Of a stretch of 64,000 nucleotides of DNA, positions 17,331 to 27,483 are shown piece by piece (position 1 is the stretch's first letter; each line of letters begins with the position of its first letter). The notes below the pieces were generated by a model. It was not told the origin of the DNA, ran no database searches, and worked only from the letters and a program-made list of their open reading frames with translations. The stretch comes from Nitrosomonas ureae (lineage in GTDB: Bacteria; Pseudomonadota; Gammaproteobacteria; Burkholderiales; Nitrosomonadaceae), in NCBI RefSeq assembly GCF_900206265.1, contig NZ_LT907782.1, forward strand, positions 868,001-932,000, given 5' to 3'. Made by a program: the position numbers and the translations under genes.

Positions 17331-19913
17331 ATGCGTTTTGACAAACTGACCACCAAATTCCAACAAGCATTTGCTGATGCACAAAGCATCGCTGTCGGCC
17401 AGGACAACCCAACTATAGAACCCCAGCATTTGTTACTGGCATTATTGCAACAGGATGATGGCAGTACGCTGTCGCTATTGCAACGCTCTGGCGTTAATAC
17501 CACTCCCTTGCTGGAGAACATCAAGCAAACTATTTACCGCTTGCCGAAGGTTGAGAATTCAGGTGGTGAGGTGACGATTTCCCGTAGCCTGAATAATCTG
17601 CTCAACGTAGCTGATAAAGAAGCGCAAAAACGCAGCGATCAGTTTATTGCCTCTGAGATGTTTCTTTTGGCAGTCTTGCAGGAAAAAGGCGAAGTAGGCG
17701 CATTGTTAAAACAATATGGCGCCAACACCGCAGCTTTGGAGAAAGCGATTAATGCAGTCCGGGGGGGCGAGCAGGTGGGTAGCGCTGAAGCTGAAGGCAA
17801 CCGTGAAGCATTGAAAAAATACACCCTGGATCTTACTGAACGTGCGCGCCAAGGCAAACTGGATCCGGTGATAGGGCGTGATGATGAAATCCGTCGGGCA
17901 ATTCAGGTGTTGCAGCGGCGCACCAAAAATAATCCCGTTCTGATTGGTGAGCCCGGAGTGGGTAAAACCGCGATTGTTGAAGGCCTGGCACAACGCATCA
18001 TCAATGGAGAAGTACCTGAAAGTTTGAAAGACAAACGTGTTCTTGTTTTGGATATGGCAGCGTTACTGGCCGGTGCAAAATACCGCGGTGAATTTGAAGA
18101 ACGCCTCAAATCAGTGCTGAAAGAACTGGCACAAGACGAAGGTAAAACCATTGTATTCATCGATGAACTGCATACCATGGTAGGTGCCGGCAAAGCAGAA
18201 GGCGCCATGGATGCGGGCAATATGTTGAAGCCAGCCTTAGCACGCGGAGAATTACATTGTGTTGGCGCAACAACACTCGATGAGTATCGTAAATATATTG
18301 AAAAAGATGCTGCGCTAGAGCGGCGTTTTCAAAAGGTCCTTGTAGAAGAACCCAGTGTGGAAGCTACCATTGCAATATTACGTGGCTTACAGGAAAAATA
18401 CGAAGTACATCATGGAGTAGATATTACTGATCCCGCCATTGTTGCTGCCGCGGAATTATCCAATCGGTATATTACCGATCGTTTCCTGCCTGACAAAGCC
18501 ATTGATCTGATAGACGAAGCAGCGGCAAGAATTCGTATGGAAATAGATTCTAAGCCCGAGATATTGGATAAGCTGGATCGGCGCTTGATACAGCTAAAAA
18601 TTGAGCGTGAAGCAATTAAAAAGGAAAAAGATGAAGCATCACAAAAACGTCTTCAATTATTGGAAGAGGAAATCAAACACAAAGAACGAGAATATGACGA
18701 TTTAGCCGAGATCTGGAAAGCTGAGAAATTTCAGGTACACGGCTCTCAGCAAATCAAGGAAGCAATGGAGAAACTTAAGCTGGAAATAGAAGCAGCCACT
18801 CGTAAAGGAGATTGGCAAAAAGTTTCAGAATTGCAATATGGCCGCTTACCGCAGTTGGAAGCACAATTGCAGCAGACTGCAGGAAATGAATCAACTTCTG
18901 CACCTACACCTAGATTGTTACGGACTCAGGTAGGTGCTGAAGAAATTGCAGAAGTGGTATCGCGCGCCACCGGGATTCCTGTGTCGAAAATGATGCAAGG
19001 TGAACGGGAAAAATTGCTTCTGATGGAACAAAAACTTCATGATCGAGTGGTGGGTCAGGATGAAGCCGTACGGCTGGTTTCGGATGCGATTAGACGTTCC
19101 CGTGCCGGCTTGGCGGATCCCAATCGTCCTTATGGATCGTTCTTGTTTCTGGGACCTACCGGGGTAGGAAAAACGGAACTATGCAAAGCGCTGGCTGGTT
19201 TTCTATTCGATTCCGAGGACCATCTCATTCGTGTCGACATGTCTGAATTCATGGAAAAACATTCTGTCGCACGATTGATTGGCGCTCCACCGGGCTATGT
19301 CGGCTATGAAGAAGGCGGTTACTTAACCGAGCTCGTGCGCAGAAAACCTTATGCGGTTATTTTGCTGGATGAGGTTGAGAAAGCGCACCCGGATGTATTT
19401 AATGTTTTGCTGCAAGTTCTGGACGACGGACGAATGACGGATGGTCAGGGACGCACTGTCGATTTCAAAAATACAGTGATCGTCATGACATCCAATTTGG
19501 GATCCCAGATGATTCAGGAAATGTCAGGAAATGAGTATCAGGCGATCAAACAGGCCGTCATGAATGAAGTGAAAACATACTTTCGTCCCGAGTTTATTAA
19601 TCGCATCGATGAAGTTGTTGTGTTCCATGCATTGGGTGAGAAGCACATCCACTCGATTGCCCGGATACAATTGCATTCCCTTGAAGCGAGACTCGCCAAA
19701 CTGGAAATACAGTTGATAGTAAGTGAAGCAGCACTCACCGCCCTTTCTCAAGCAGGATTCGACCCGGTATTTGGTGCACGCCCTTTAAAACGAGCCATTC
19801 AAACACAAATTGAAAATCCTTTGGCCAAAGAAATTTTGGAAGGGAAATTTGTTGCAAAAGATATCATCCAGGTCGACTACCACGATGGCATGATCAGTTT
19901 CAGCAGAAAGTAA
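17331..19913 (+). CDS. clpB: ATP-dependent disaggregase ClpB
   Basis: An 860-residue Hsp100 chaperone that pulls proteins out of aggregates together with DnaK. Domain order: N-terminal Clp repeat domain (about 1-145; [16 protein letters not shown]), first AAA+ module (Walker [12 protein letters not shown] near 206, Walker B VFIDELHT), the coiled-coil middle domain (about 410-520, highly charged) that distinguishes ClpB from ClpA, second AAA+ module (Walker [13 protein letters not shown] near 605; Walker [11 protein letters not shown]) and a C-terminal D2-small domain. Length is normal. AGGAG lies eight bases before the ATG. A heat-shock promoter is directly upstream. Confidence 0.97.
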   Translation: MRFDKLTTKFQQAFADAQSIAVGQDNPTIEPQHLLLALLQQDDGSTLSLLQRSGVNTTPLLENIKQTIYRLPKVENSGGEVTISRSLNNLLNVADKEAQKRSDQFIASEMFLLAVLQEKGEVGALLKQYGANTAALEKAINAVRGGEQVGSAEAEGNREALKKYTLDLTERARQGKLDPVIGRDDEIRRAIQVLQRRTKNNPVLIGEPGVGKTAIVEGLAQRIINGEVPESLKDKRVLVLDMAALLAGAKYRGEFEERLKSVLKELAQDEGKTIVFIDELHTMVGAGKAEGAMDAGNMLKPALARGELHCVGATTLDEYRKYIEKDAALERRFQKVLVEEPSVEATIAILRGLQEKYEVHHGVDITDPAIVAAAELSNRYITDRFLPDKAIDLIDEAAARIRMEIDSKPEILDKLDRRLIQLKIEREAIKKEKDEASQKRLQLLEEEIKHKEREYDDLAEIWKAEKFQVHGSQQIKEAMEKLKLEIEAATRKGDWQKVSELQYGRLPQLEAQLQQTAGNESTSAPTPRLLRTQVGAEEIAEVVSRATGIPVSKMMQGEREKLLLMEQKLHDRVVGQDEAVRLVSDAIRRSRAGLADPNRPYGSFLFLGPTGVGKTELCKALAGFLFDSEDHLIRVDMSEFMEKHSVARLIGAPPGYVGYEEGGYLTELVRRKPYAVILLDEVEKAHPDVFNVLLQVLDDGRMTDGQGRTVDFKNTVIVMTSNLGSQMIQEMSGNEYQAIKQAVMNEVKTYFRPEFINRIDEVVVFHALGEKHIHSIARIQLHSLEARLAKLEIQLIVSEAALTALSQAGFDPVFGARPLKRAIQTQIENPLAKEILEGKFVAKDIIQVDYHDGMISFSRK

Positions 19914-20053
19914 AAATAATCTTTCCGTATGTATGTCAACGAATCCTATTCATCATGCATACGGCAAAGACAAAATATGCCGAAGTCCATAGCGAAACTC
20001 AATAATCAACATTAGTTTGAGGTAAAATAAGACTTTTTACTGGGTAAATCGTC

Positions 20054-20941
20054 ATGTTCAAAGGTAGCTTGGTTGCTATCGTCACTCCCATGGATGAAGA
20101 GGGCGGATTAGATTTGGATCGCTTTCGCTCTCTTTTAGATTTTCATATCAATCAGGGTACTGATGGCGTTGTGGTAGTTGGCACCACGGGTGAATCTCCA
20201 ACAGTGGATTTTGATGAGCATCATCTGTTAATGCGCACGGCGGTCGATCATGTCGCAGGACGCATACCGGTCATTGCAGGAACCGGCGCAAATTCGACGC
20301 GCGAAGCTATTGATCTATCCATTTTTGCCAAGAATTCAGGTGTGGACGCATGTCTATCAGTCGCTCCTTATTATAACAAACCCACCCAAGAAGGGTTATA
20401 CCAGCACTTTAAAACAATTGCTGAAGCTGTTGATATTCCGCATATTCTATATAATGTCCCTGGAAGAACCGTTGCTGATATTCACAACGATACCGCGCTT
20501 CGCTTAGCACAGGTTCCTAATATTGTCGGCATTAAAGATGCAACAGGTGATATTGGGCGAGGCTGCGATCTTTTGCTGCGTGCACCTTCCGAATTTTTCA
20601 TCTATAGTGGAGATGATATTAGCGCATTGGCATTGTTATTGTTAGGAGGTCACGGTGTTATTTCAGTTACTGCAAATGTGGCCCCTAGAATGATGCATGA
20701 AATGTGCATGGCTGCGCTTTCGGGTGAAATAAATACCGCAAGATCGTTAAACAATAAACTTCTGCGCCTACATACAGATTTATTTATCGAAGCCAATCCT
20801 ATTCCTGTGAAATGGGCCGTTACACAAATGGGTTTAATAAATTCCGGAATCCGTCTGCCACTAACACCATTATCCGCTCACTACCATGAACTTATACGCG
20901 AAGCAATGCAACTAGCGGATATCCACGACCTAAAGAGGTAA
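20054..20941 (+). CDS. dapA: 4-hydroxy-tetrahydrodipicolinate synthase
   Basis: A 295-residue cytosolic TIM-barrel enzyme that condenses pyruvate with aspartate semialdehyde in lysine and meso-diaminopimelate synthesis. Visible landmarks: [10 protein letters not shown] at the N terminus, [10 protein letters not shown] (about 41-50), the [14 protein letters not shown] loop, YNVPGRT with the catalytic Tyr, and GIKDATGD carrying the Schiff-base lysine (about 162). Length is typical. It is followed after ten bases by bamC, the usual dapA-bamC order. Confidence 0.97.
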   Translation: MFKGSLVAIVTPMDEEGGLDLDRFRSLLDFHINQGTDGVVVVGTTGESPTVDFDEHHLLMRTAVDHVAGRIPVIAGTGANSTREAIDLSIFAKNSGVDACLSVAPYYNKPTQEGLYQHFKTIAEAVDIPHILYNVPGRTVADIHNDTALRLAQVPNIVGIKDATGDIGRGCDLLLRAPSEFFIYSGDDISALALLLLGGHGVISVTANVAPRMMHEMCMAALSGEINTARSLNNKLLRLHTDLFIEANPIPVKWAVTQMGLINSGIRLPLTPLSAHYHELIREAMQLADIHDLKR

Positions 20942-20951
20942 AACATCAACC

Positions 20952-22094
20952 ATGAAGTGGCGAAAAATAATCTTGCCGTGCCTGATGCTAATGTTTTTGA
21001 TGGCAAACACAGGTTGCACTATGTTTCCTGAAACCAAGAATATCGATTATAAGTCAGCCGGCAAGGTACCCGCCCTAGATGTACCTCCTGACTTAGTTCA
21101 GCCTGATATTGATGAACGCTACTCCATTCCCGAACTGAGCGCACCAGGAAGTACAACGTTTTCCAGTTATAGCAATGAGCGGGGAGGACAACAAAATAGC
21201 GGCTCATCGTCTTTATTACCCTCTTCCTTCCAGAATGTGCATATTGAACGTTCAGGAACGCAGCGCTGGTTAGTTATTCCTCAAAAACCTGAAACTGTAT
21301 GGCCGGTAATTAAAGAATTTTGGCAAGAACTGGGTTTTCTGATCAAAACAGAAGTTCCGGAGGCTGGAATTATGGAAACGGATTGGGCTGAAAATCGAGC
21401 CAAGATTCCACAAGATATTGTGCGTTCTTTACTCTCTACAGTTCTCGATAGCATTTATTCCACTGCTGAGCGTGATAAATTTCGTACCCGTCTGGAGCGA
21501 AGCGAAACAGGAAATACGGAAGTGTATATCAGTCATCGCGGCATGATCGAAGTCATGGAGGGCGGTCCTCTGAATCGCACCATTTGGCAACCACGCCCAG
21601 CAGATCCTGATCTGGAAGCTGAAATGCTCTCTCGTTTAATGATGCGCTTCGGCGTTGAGGAGCAAAAGGCCAAACTGGAATTAGCCACCAGCAAAAATAA
21701 TACTTCCGTCGAACGCGCTTATATCGACCAAGAAGGAACGACTCTTGTTATTAATGAGGCGTTCGACCGATCCTGGCGACGTGTTGGTTTAGCTCTTGAT
21801 CGAATCGGCTTTACCGTTGAAGATCGAAATCGTGAAGAAGGCATTTATTTTGTACGTTATGTTAATCCCGATATCGATAGCAAGAAGAAAGGAGACGATA
21901 AAGGCATTTTATCAAATATAATGTTCTGGCGCAGCGATGACAAGGATACCGCCAAAGCGGCAAAGTTCCGTATTCAGGTTCATAATACCGGAGCCAATGC
22001 ATGCAAAGTGACCTTCTTAAATGATGACGGGTCAGCGGTAAATTCAGCTACATCCAGCCGTATCCTGAAGCTATTGCATGAGCAGTTAAAATGA
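20952..22094 (+). CDS. bamC: Outer-membrane assembly lipoprotein BamC
   Basis: A 380-residue lipoprotein of the BAM complex, which inserts beta-barrel proteins into the outer membrane. A signal segment ends LMANTGC, an imperfect lipobox with Cys about 22. An unstructured region with YSIPE and Ser-rich stretches (about 40-95) follows, then two helix-grip domains (about 98-230 and 255-375), the BamC layout; WLVIPQKPETVWPVIKEFW opens the first. It directly follows dapA, the conserved partner gene order. Length is somewhat above the E. coli protein (344). Confidence 0.88.
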   Translation: MKWRKIILPCLMLMFLMANTGCTMFPETKNIDYKSAGKVPALDVPPDLVQPDIDERYSIPELSAPGSTTFSSYSNERGGQQNSGSSSLLPSSFQNVHIERSGTQRWLVIPQKPETVWPVIKEFWQELGFLIKTEVPEAGIMETDWAENRAKIPQDIVRSLLSTVLDSIYSTAERDKFRTRLERSETGNTEVYISHRGMIEVMEGGPLNRTIWQPRPADPDLEAEMLSRLMMRFGVEEQKAKLELATSKNNTSVERAYIDQEGTTLVINEAFDRSWRRVGLALDRIGFTVEDRNREEGIYFVRYVNPDIDSKKKGDDKGILSNIMFWRSDDKDTAKAAKFRIQVHNTGANACKVTFLNDDGSAVNSATSSRILKLLHEQLK

Positions 22095-22139
22095 CACCCT
22101 TGATCGTCCCAAGAAATACGCTCATTTAATGTTTTCCTC

Positions 22140-22155
22140 TGCCGTATCTACGGCA
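22140..22155 (+). terminator. Possible weak terminator after bamC
   Basis: TGCCGTA (22140-22146) pairs with TACGGCA (22149-22155) around a 2-base loop, effectively a 6-bp stem with a tetraloop, followed by TTGTTATAT. It lies 46 bases after the bamC stop. The U-tract is imperfect, so termination is possible rather than certain. The rest of the 267-base gap up to 22361 shows no convincing gene. Confidence 0.35.
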
Positions 22156-22361
22156 ATTGTTATATCGAGAATTGTCACAGAAATGCATTCAGTGGGATGC
22201 TGGAAATCTACCATACCCGGTCCCAGCCTTGAAACCCATCATAAGATTTTAGGTATTATATTTGTACTGAGACTTATAGAAAAAAATAAAATTAGCTGCT
22301 ATCTTATGCAGACAAAGATAAACTTCTCCATCATTTACATCAAAAACGGAAGGAGCATTTC

Positions 22362-22835
22362 ATGACCAAAGTAATTTCAATTCCAGACATGAGAAACCAG
22401 AACCGTCGTCAGGCTATGCCCTTCTTTTGCATCTATCACCTGGGGATTAAAACCGGCAGAAGATTGGGCGAACGTAGAACTCCTGAGAAAGGAAAACCGG
22501 AATATGTAGATCGCTATGCAGGGCATTTGATGCTTTGTACGGTTGCTATTTTGTTGTTAGGTGTATTAGATGCTTTTTTTACACTCAATATTCTAGCCAG
22601 AGGTGGAGAGGAACTGAATTGGGTTATGGCGCAACTGATTGAAGATAGCACACAAAAATTTATCAGTTTTAAGTTGGCATTGACCTCAATGGCACTGATG
22701 CTGCTGATTATTCACCATAATGTACGGTTGACTGAAAAGGTACGCGTGTGGCATATCAAGTATTTGATTCTTTCTGGTTATACAGTATTGATCGGTTATG
22801 AGTTATATTTACTGAATCTTGCAGGCTTTTACTGA
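22362..22835 (+). CDS. Small membrane protein, DUF5658-like
   Basis: A 157-residue protein with a basic N-terminal region (1-50, with RRLGERR) and three hydrophobic helices (about 58-80, 105-122, 133-152). The pattern of LDAFFTLNILARGGEELNWVMA followed by a helix starting FISFKLALTSM is that of the DUF5658 family of small inner-membrane proteins. Function is unknown. AAGGAG lies nine bases before the ATG. It is monocistronic and converges on the type I secretion genes. Confidence 0.7.
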   Translation: MTKVISIPDMRNQNRRQAMPFFCIYHLGIKTGRRLGERRTPEKGKPEYVDRYAGHLMLCTVAILLLGVLDAFFTLNILARGGEELNWVMAQLIEDSTQKFISFKLALTSMALMLLIIHHNVRLTEKVRVWHIKYLILSGYTVLIGYELYLLNLAGFY

Positions 22836-22860
22836 TTCATATCGGAGTGAGCGAGAAAAA

Positions 22861-24198
22861 CTAATTCCGGTATGATGTAAAGTAACTAGCGACTTTCCTC
22901 AAATCATCAAATGCCAATGTACCGGCAGCAAGTTGCAATCGAAGATAAGCCAGCAAATAATTATATCTTGCCTGAGCAAGATCACGCCGCGAGGTATGTA
23001 ATTGCTGCTGAGCGTCCAAAAGATTTAAATTAATACGGATACCGCCACGAATGCTTTTCTGCGTGGCTTCCACAAGCAACTCTGCTGATTTTACTGCCAG
23101 TTCCAAGGATTCAATCCTTTTGACGCTACTGATTAACAGATTATATTGCTTACGTAATTCTACCAAAACCTTATCAGTCGCCGCATCTAATTCAGCTTCA
23201 GCACGCGCATGGTTTGCAACTGCTTGTGTAGTTAGCGCATTTACGCGTCCCCCTGAATATATCGGCATATTAACTTCAATTCCAATCGTTCCGAACTCTG
23301 CATCCAAACCCTGTGTAACAAAAGAACCTCTTTTATTCTTTTGTAAGCTGGCAACCAAATCAACGCGAGGTAAATGCCCCGCATGATTTTTCTTAATTTC
23401 TTCTTTCCCGGAAACCACATTATGGCGTTGCGTGACCAACTCAGCATTCTGCTCCAATGCCAAAGATTGCCAAGTATCATAGCCATCCGGAAGCTGTATT
23501 GTATGAGAACTGAAAGTATCATCTAGACGGACCAGTTGTGTTATTTTCTGCCCTATCAGGGCTTCCAACTTAAGTTGTGCAATTTCCAGCTCATCTTTTG
23601 CTTCAATTATTTTCGCTTGTGCTAACGCGTGCTTGGATTGTGTTTCCAAAACATCGGTAGTCGTCCCTTCTCCTTTTTGCAACATGCGTTCATTGACACG
23701 TTTCAGTTCTTCAAGGGCTGCAAGCTCTGTTTCAGCAATTCTTACACGGTCTTGTGCGAGTAAAGTTTCGACATAAGCCTCTACAACTCGAACGAGAAGC
23801 TGCTGACCATGCCCAAGAAATTTTGCACGGCTGGAATCAGCCCTGGCTTTCCCTTGCTGATAGCCAGCTATTGCTTCAAGATTGAATAAGGGTTGACGTA
23901 AGGTTAACGTACTCACTTGCCCATCAAAATTCAGCGGTTGAGTACCCGTACCGGTATCCAACGTACCTGAATTCTTATTTTGGGCATGCGTCACAGTCAA
24001 GCTAGGCAAAAGACTGGCACGTCCTATGATTTCTGCCTGCTGTCCCGCTTCATTTTCGTGCAGCGCAGAACGATAGATGGGATCGTGCTGCAATGCTGCC
24101 TCATAAGCATCCAAAAGGCTCATAGCATGGGCGAAATTAATTACATTAAAGAAAAGTAAAAAAACAATTATTACGCTCTTAGAATAAAAAGTAATCAT
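22861..24198 (-). CDS. TolC-family outer-membrane channel of a type I secretion system
   Basis: A 445-residue outer-membrane efflux protein. Residues 1-25 form a signal peptide ending AHA. The mature chain shows the TolC repeat twice: SLLDAYEAALQHDPIYRSALHENEA at the start of the first half and the corresponding second repeat from about 235 onward, with long amphipathic helices and NLLDAQQQLHTSRRDLAQARYNYLLAYLRLQLAAG near the C terminus. This matches TolC/LapE-type channels (about 440-490 residues). It is the last gene of a three-gene exporter unit, six bases after the HlyD-like gene. Confidence 0.9.
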   Translation of the reverse strand: MITFYSKSVIIVFLLFFNVINFAHAMSLLDAYEAALQHDPIYRSALHENEAGQQAEIIGRASLLPSLTVTHAQNKNSGTLDTGTGTQPLNFDGQVSTLTLRQPLFNLEAIAGYQQGKARADSSRAKFLGHGQQLLVRVVEAYVETLLAQDRVRIAETELAALEELKRVNERMLQKGEGTTTDVLETQSKHALAQAKIIEAKDELEIAQLKLEALIGQKITQLVRLDDTFSSHTIQLPDGYDTWQSLALEQNAELVTQRHNVVSGKEEIKKNHAGHLPRVDLVASLQKNKRGSFVTQGLDAEFGTIGIEVNMPIYSGGRVNALTTQAVANHARAEAELDAATDKVLVELRKQYNLLISSVKRIESLELAVKSAELLVEATQKSIRGGIRINLNLLDAQQQLHTSRRDLAQARYNYLLAYLRLQLAAGTLAFDDLRKVASYFTSYRN

Positions 24199-24203
24199 CG
24201 CAA

Positions 24204-25562
24204 CTACTCTTCACTTAGAGATGAATGCACACGATCAAGAATGGGTTTAAATAAATAATTCATAAGTGAACGCTCACCTGTTTTGATGAATATTTCTACC
24301 GGCATGCCCGCTCGTATTTGTTCATCGGTCAATTGTTTCATACCTTCCGGCGTTACCTTAGCTTTAATACTATAAAATGGAAATCCGCTGTGCTCATCTA
24401 TAAGTCGATCTGCGGATACCTGAGTAACGATACCGGGAATATTGGGTGTTTTCTTTTGATTGAGAGCAGAGAAAATCAAATCGACTGGAAGGTCAACATG
24501 AATTTTGTCAATTAAATGCACAGGCACCTGACCTGTAATGATCAGCATATCATCGCTTGGAACGATATCCATCAATTTGAATCCTGGACTGATTACACCC
24601 CCTTTTGTAAATACGTTCATACCGACTACAATACCATCGACGGGAGCTTTAACTTCTACGTTTGCCAATTCAAAATCCTGCCCAATCAGGCGATTACTTA
24701 AAGCTTCAGCTTCGCGCTGCACATCGGACAGTGCTTGCCTAACTTCTTTTTGATATTCCTGCAAGCGGTGAATGCGACGTTGTTCGAGCTCTGTAATCTG
24801 GCGTTGCGTGCGTCCAATATCTCCAATGCCGGAAGAAATGTCTCCTGTAAGTTGCGTATAAGTTCGCTCAAGCTCCAGAACACGATTGTGGGGAACGAAA
24901 CCATCCATTGCAAGATCACGTAAACTAAAGAGTTGTTCTTCAAGAAATTTGAGCTGCTGTTTTTTACTCGCCATAGATGCCTCTAATCCCCGCAGCTGTA
25001 ATTTCAGGCCGGCAGTGCTTTCACCAATTGCAGCGATCTCATGCTGTAAAGCAAGCTTACGAGCTGAAAATAACTGATTCTGAATGCTGATATTATTTGT
25101 AACACGCGGATCATTCCCGGATCCAAGCAATTCTTTTGGAAAGGTGATTTCATTAGCGCCATCACGTTCGGCCAATAACCTTGCTTCGATTGCACGCGCT
25201 GCATAGAGCTGACTACGAGTTATTTCAGCTTGAGCTTTGATTTGAACATCATTCATGCGTACCAGTATCTGCCCCAGCTTTACATGATCGCCTTCTTTAA
25301 CCAGAATATCATCGATAATACCGCCAGTTTGATGCTGCACTGCCTGAAGGTGACTCGCCACAGTAACTGTACCCATGACAGGCACCCCTTTATCCAAAGG
25401 AGCGATAGATGACCACAGAACAAATCCACAGAATCCTGCCAAAACAATCCACCAGCCAAGTTTGGTATAAGTTGTTTCATCTGTTTTGACTTGAGTGGAT
25501 AGATCAACCATTGGAACACTTTCAACAATTGATTCTTTTTCTTCAGCAACAAGCTTCATCAT
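24204..25562 (-). CDS. HlyD-family membrane fusion protein of a type I secretion system
   Basis: A 452-residue periplasmic adaptor with one membrane helix (about 35-53), a biotinyl-lipoyl-like hairpin VMGTVTVASHLQAVQHQTGGIIDDILVKEGDHVKLGQILVRM (about 61-102), a long coiled coil (about 105-300) and a C-terminal beta domain with VKAPVDGIVVGMNVFTKGGV (about 312-331) and AGMPVEIFIKTGERS. This is the PrtE/HlyD layout. It bridges the ABC transporter encoded upstream and the TolC-like channel downstream. The start is one of two adjacent ATGs. Confidence 0.92.
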   Translation of the reverse strand: MMKLVAEEKESIVESVPMVDLSTQVKTDETTYTKLGWWIVLAGFCGFVLWSSIAPLDKGVPVMGTVTVASHLQAVQHQTGGIIDDILVKEGDHVKLGQILVRMNDVQIKAQAEITRSQLYAARAIEARLLAERDGANEITFPKELLGSGNDPRVTNNISIQNQLFSARKLALQHEIAAIGESTAGLKLQLRGLEASMASKKQQLKFLEEQLFSLRDLAMDGFVPHNRVLELERTYTQLTGDISSGIGDIGRTQRQITELEQRRIHRLQEYQKEVRQALSDVQREAEALSNRLIGQDFELANVEVKAPVDGIVVGMNVFTKGGVISPGFKLMDIVPSDDMLIITGQVPVHLIDKIHVDLPVDLIFSALNQKKTPNIPGIVTQVSADRLIDEHSGFPFYSIKAKVTPEGMKQLTDEQIRAGMPVEIFIKTGERSLMNYLFKPILDRVHSSLSEE

Positions 25563-25623
25563 TATTCCTATTCGTTGATCGAAGTATTCTCAATATATGA
25601 TTGAACGGAGTGACACCTTTCGT

Positions 25624-27408
25624 TTAATTGGTTTTCGTATCATTTGCATCCGCAGTTTGAGAGCCTTGGCTGGCAGTCTGATTTTCAGCTTTCTTTTGTG
25701 CCAGTAATGCCTGTTGAGTTTGCTGTTGTTTTGTCAAAGTCTCGATCACTTCTTTGGTAGGGCCAAACATTTTTACCATACCATCTTGCAATAATAATAG
25801 CTTGCTGGTCGCACCAAGAATACTGGTTCGGTGTGTAATCAAGACAATAGTTTTCCCACGTTTACGCAAATCAATGAGGGCAGCCAGGAGCGCTTGCTCA
25901 CCTACATCATCCAGATTTGAATTTGGCTCATCCAGAACGATCAATGAGGGATCATCGTACATTGCACGCGCTAAGCCAATGCGTTGCTTTTGTCCGCCGG
26001 AAAGTCCCGCGCCACCACCGCCCAACACTGTATCGTAACCTTCAGGCATATTTAGAATCATCTCATGAACACCGGCTCGTTTAGACGCGAGAATAACCTT
26101 CTCTGCGTGAATCTCGCCAAAACGCGCAATATTTTCTGAGACGGTGCCTGCAAATAGCTCAACATCTTGAGGTAAATACCCGATGTACGGACCCAACTCA
26201 TCTTTATTCCAAAGATAAACATCCGCACCATCCAATCTTACTTTTCCCGAAGCAGCCGGCCATACGCCGACCAATAATCGGGCCAATGTGGATTTCCCGG
26301 ATCCACTGGGGCCAATAATTCCGAGAACCTCGCCGGCATTCAACGAGAATGAAAGCCCTTTAATAACAGGAATTTTACCACCAGGTGGAGCTGCAGTAAC
26401 ACTTTCGACGTTAATGATACCTGCTGGTTTCGGCAATGCCATCCCCGCTTCACGCGCCGGATTATGTTCAAGTAATTGAGTAAGTCGCTCATAAGCACTG
26501 CGTGTACTTCCTATTTGCTTCCACACGCTGATTAATAACTGAACCGGTGCAATGGCTCGACCTAATAGTATCGAACCTGCAATCATCATTCCGGGAGTAA
26601 TGCTATTCTCTAAAACCAATAGTGCGCCTAACCCCAACATCAGCGACTGCAATGCAACCGTGAAAGATTTAGATAGTGCAGTCATAACACCTGCCTTTTC
26701 ACTGGCTTCAGCCTGCAAATTAAGAAAACGACTGTGTAATTTATACCAACGGGATTGTATATTGGGCAACATACCCATAGCTTCGATTACTTCAGCATTA
26801 CGTAAATTATTTGATGCCACATTGGTAGACGCTACAGCCATTGAATTGGCCTCGGCCAAAGGCTTGTGTGATATTTTTTCATTAATGTAAGCAAGCGCAA
26901 TTAATATAGCCGTGCCGCATAATGCAAAAATACCCAAGCCGGGATGGAACATGAATATCACGAACAAATAAATCGGAAACCACGGCGCATCAAAAAAAGC
27001 GAATAAGGCATTGCCCGTTAGAAATTGCCGTAAATTCGTTAAATCTTTCAAAGCTTGCCCAGCATTGCTATCACCCTGCTTCAAGCTTTCTTCAAAAGCG
27101 GCAGTATAGACACGTTTATTCAACTTCATATCGAGCTGCGCACCGACCCGGATTAATACAAAACTGCGTATATATTCTAATGCTCCCATAAAAATATAAG
27201 CACCTAGCATAATCAACGTTAGCATCAGCAAAGTTGTTTCGTTGCGACTGGTAAGGACACTGTCATAAAGCTGCAACATATAAATGGCCGGCATAAGCAT
27301 GAGCATGTTAATGACTGCACTGAAAACCCCAATGTTTCTGAAAGCTTTCTTAAAACTTACCAGTACTTGTGCAACCTCATTTTGAGGAGCTCGAAATTTG
27401 AATTTCAT
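25624..27408 (-). CDS. Type I secretion ABC transporter, PrtD-like permease/ATPase
   Basis: A 594-residue fused ABC exporter. About 1-310 is the transmembrane domain with six helices, beginning with the PrtD-type stretch SAVINMLMLMPAIYMLQLYDSVLTSRN. The ATPase has Walker A GPSGSGKSTLARLL (about 362-375), signature LSGGQKQRIGLARAMYDD (about 470-487), Walker B LIVLDEPNSNLDD and the H-loop VLITHR. No N-terminal C39 peptidase domain exists, so the substrate would carry an uncleaved C-terminal signal (RTX/protease type). The C-terminal 30 residues are Q/N/T-rich. It is the first gene of the exporter unit. No RTX substrate is encoded in the window. Confidence 0.93.
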   Translation of the reverse strand: MKFKFRAPQNEVAQVLVSFKKAFRNIGVFSAVINMLMLMPAIYMLQLYDSVLTSRNETTLLMLTLIMLGAYIFMGALEYIRSFVLIRVGAQLDMKLNKRVYTAAFEESLKQGDSNAGQALKDLTNLRQFLTGNALFAFFDAPWFPIYLFVIFMFHPGLGIFALCGTAILIALAYINEKISHKPLAEANSMAVASTNVASNNLRNAEVIEAMGMLPNIQSRWYKLHSRFLNLQAEASEKAGVMTALSKSFTVALQSLMLGLGALLVLENSITPGMMIAGSILLGRAIAPVQLLISVWKQIGSTRSAYERLTQLLEHNPAREAGMALPKPAGIINVESVTAAPPGGKIPVIKGLSFSLNAGEVLGIIGPSGSGKSTLARLLVGVWPAASGKVRLDGADVYLWNKDELGPYIGYLPQDVELFAGTVSENIARFGEIHAEKVILASKRAGVHEMILNMPEGYDTVLGGGGAGLSGGQKQRIGLARAMYDDPSLIVLDEPNSNLDDVGEQALLAALIDLRKRGKTIVLITHRTSILGATSKLLLLQDGMVKMFGPTKEVIETLTKQQQTQQALLAQKKAENQTASQGSQTADANDTKTN

Positions 27409-27483
27409 CTATTATAGCGCCATGATTTAATGTTACCCGATTACAAATATGCAATTTGTTGAATTAATTATAATTGTTGATGA

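Noticed and set aside
22129..22365. 78-residue frame between bamC and the DUF5658-like gene
   Set aside because: No ribosome site, odd composition, contains a hairpin and overlaps the start of the next gene, whose own ribosome site lies inside it.
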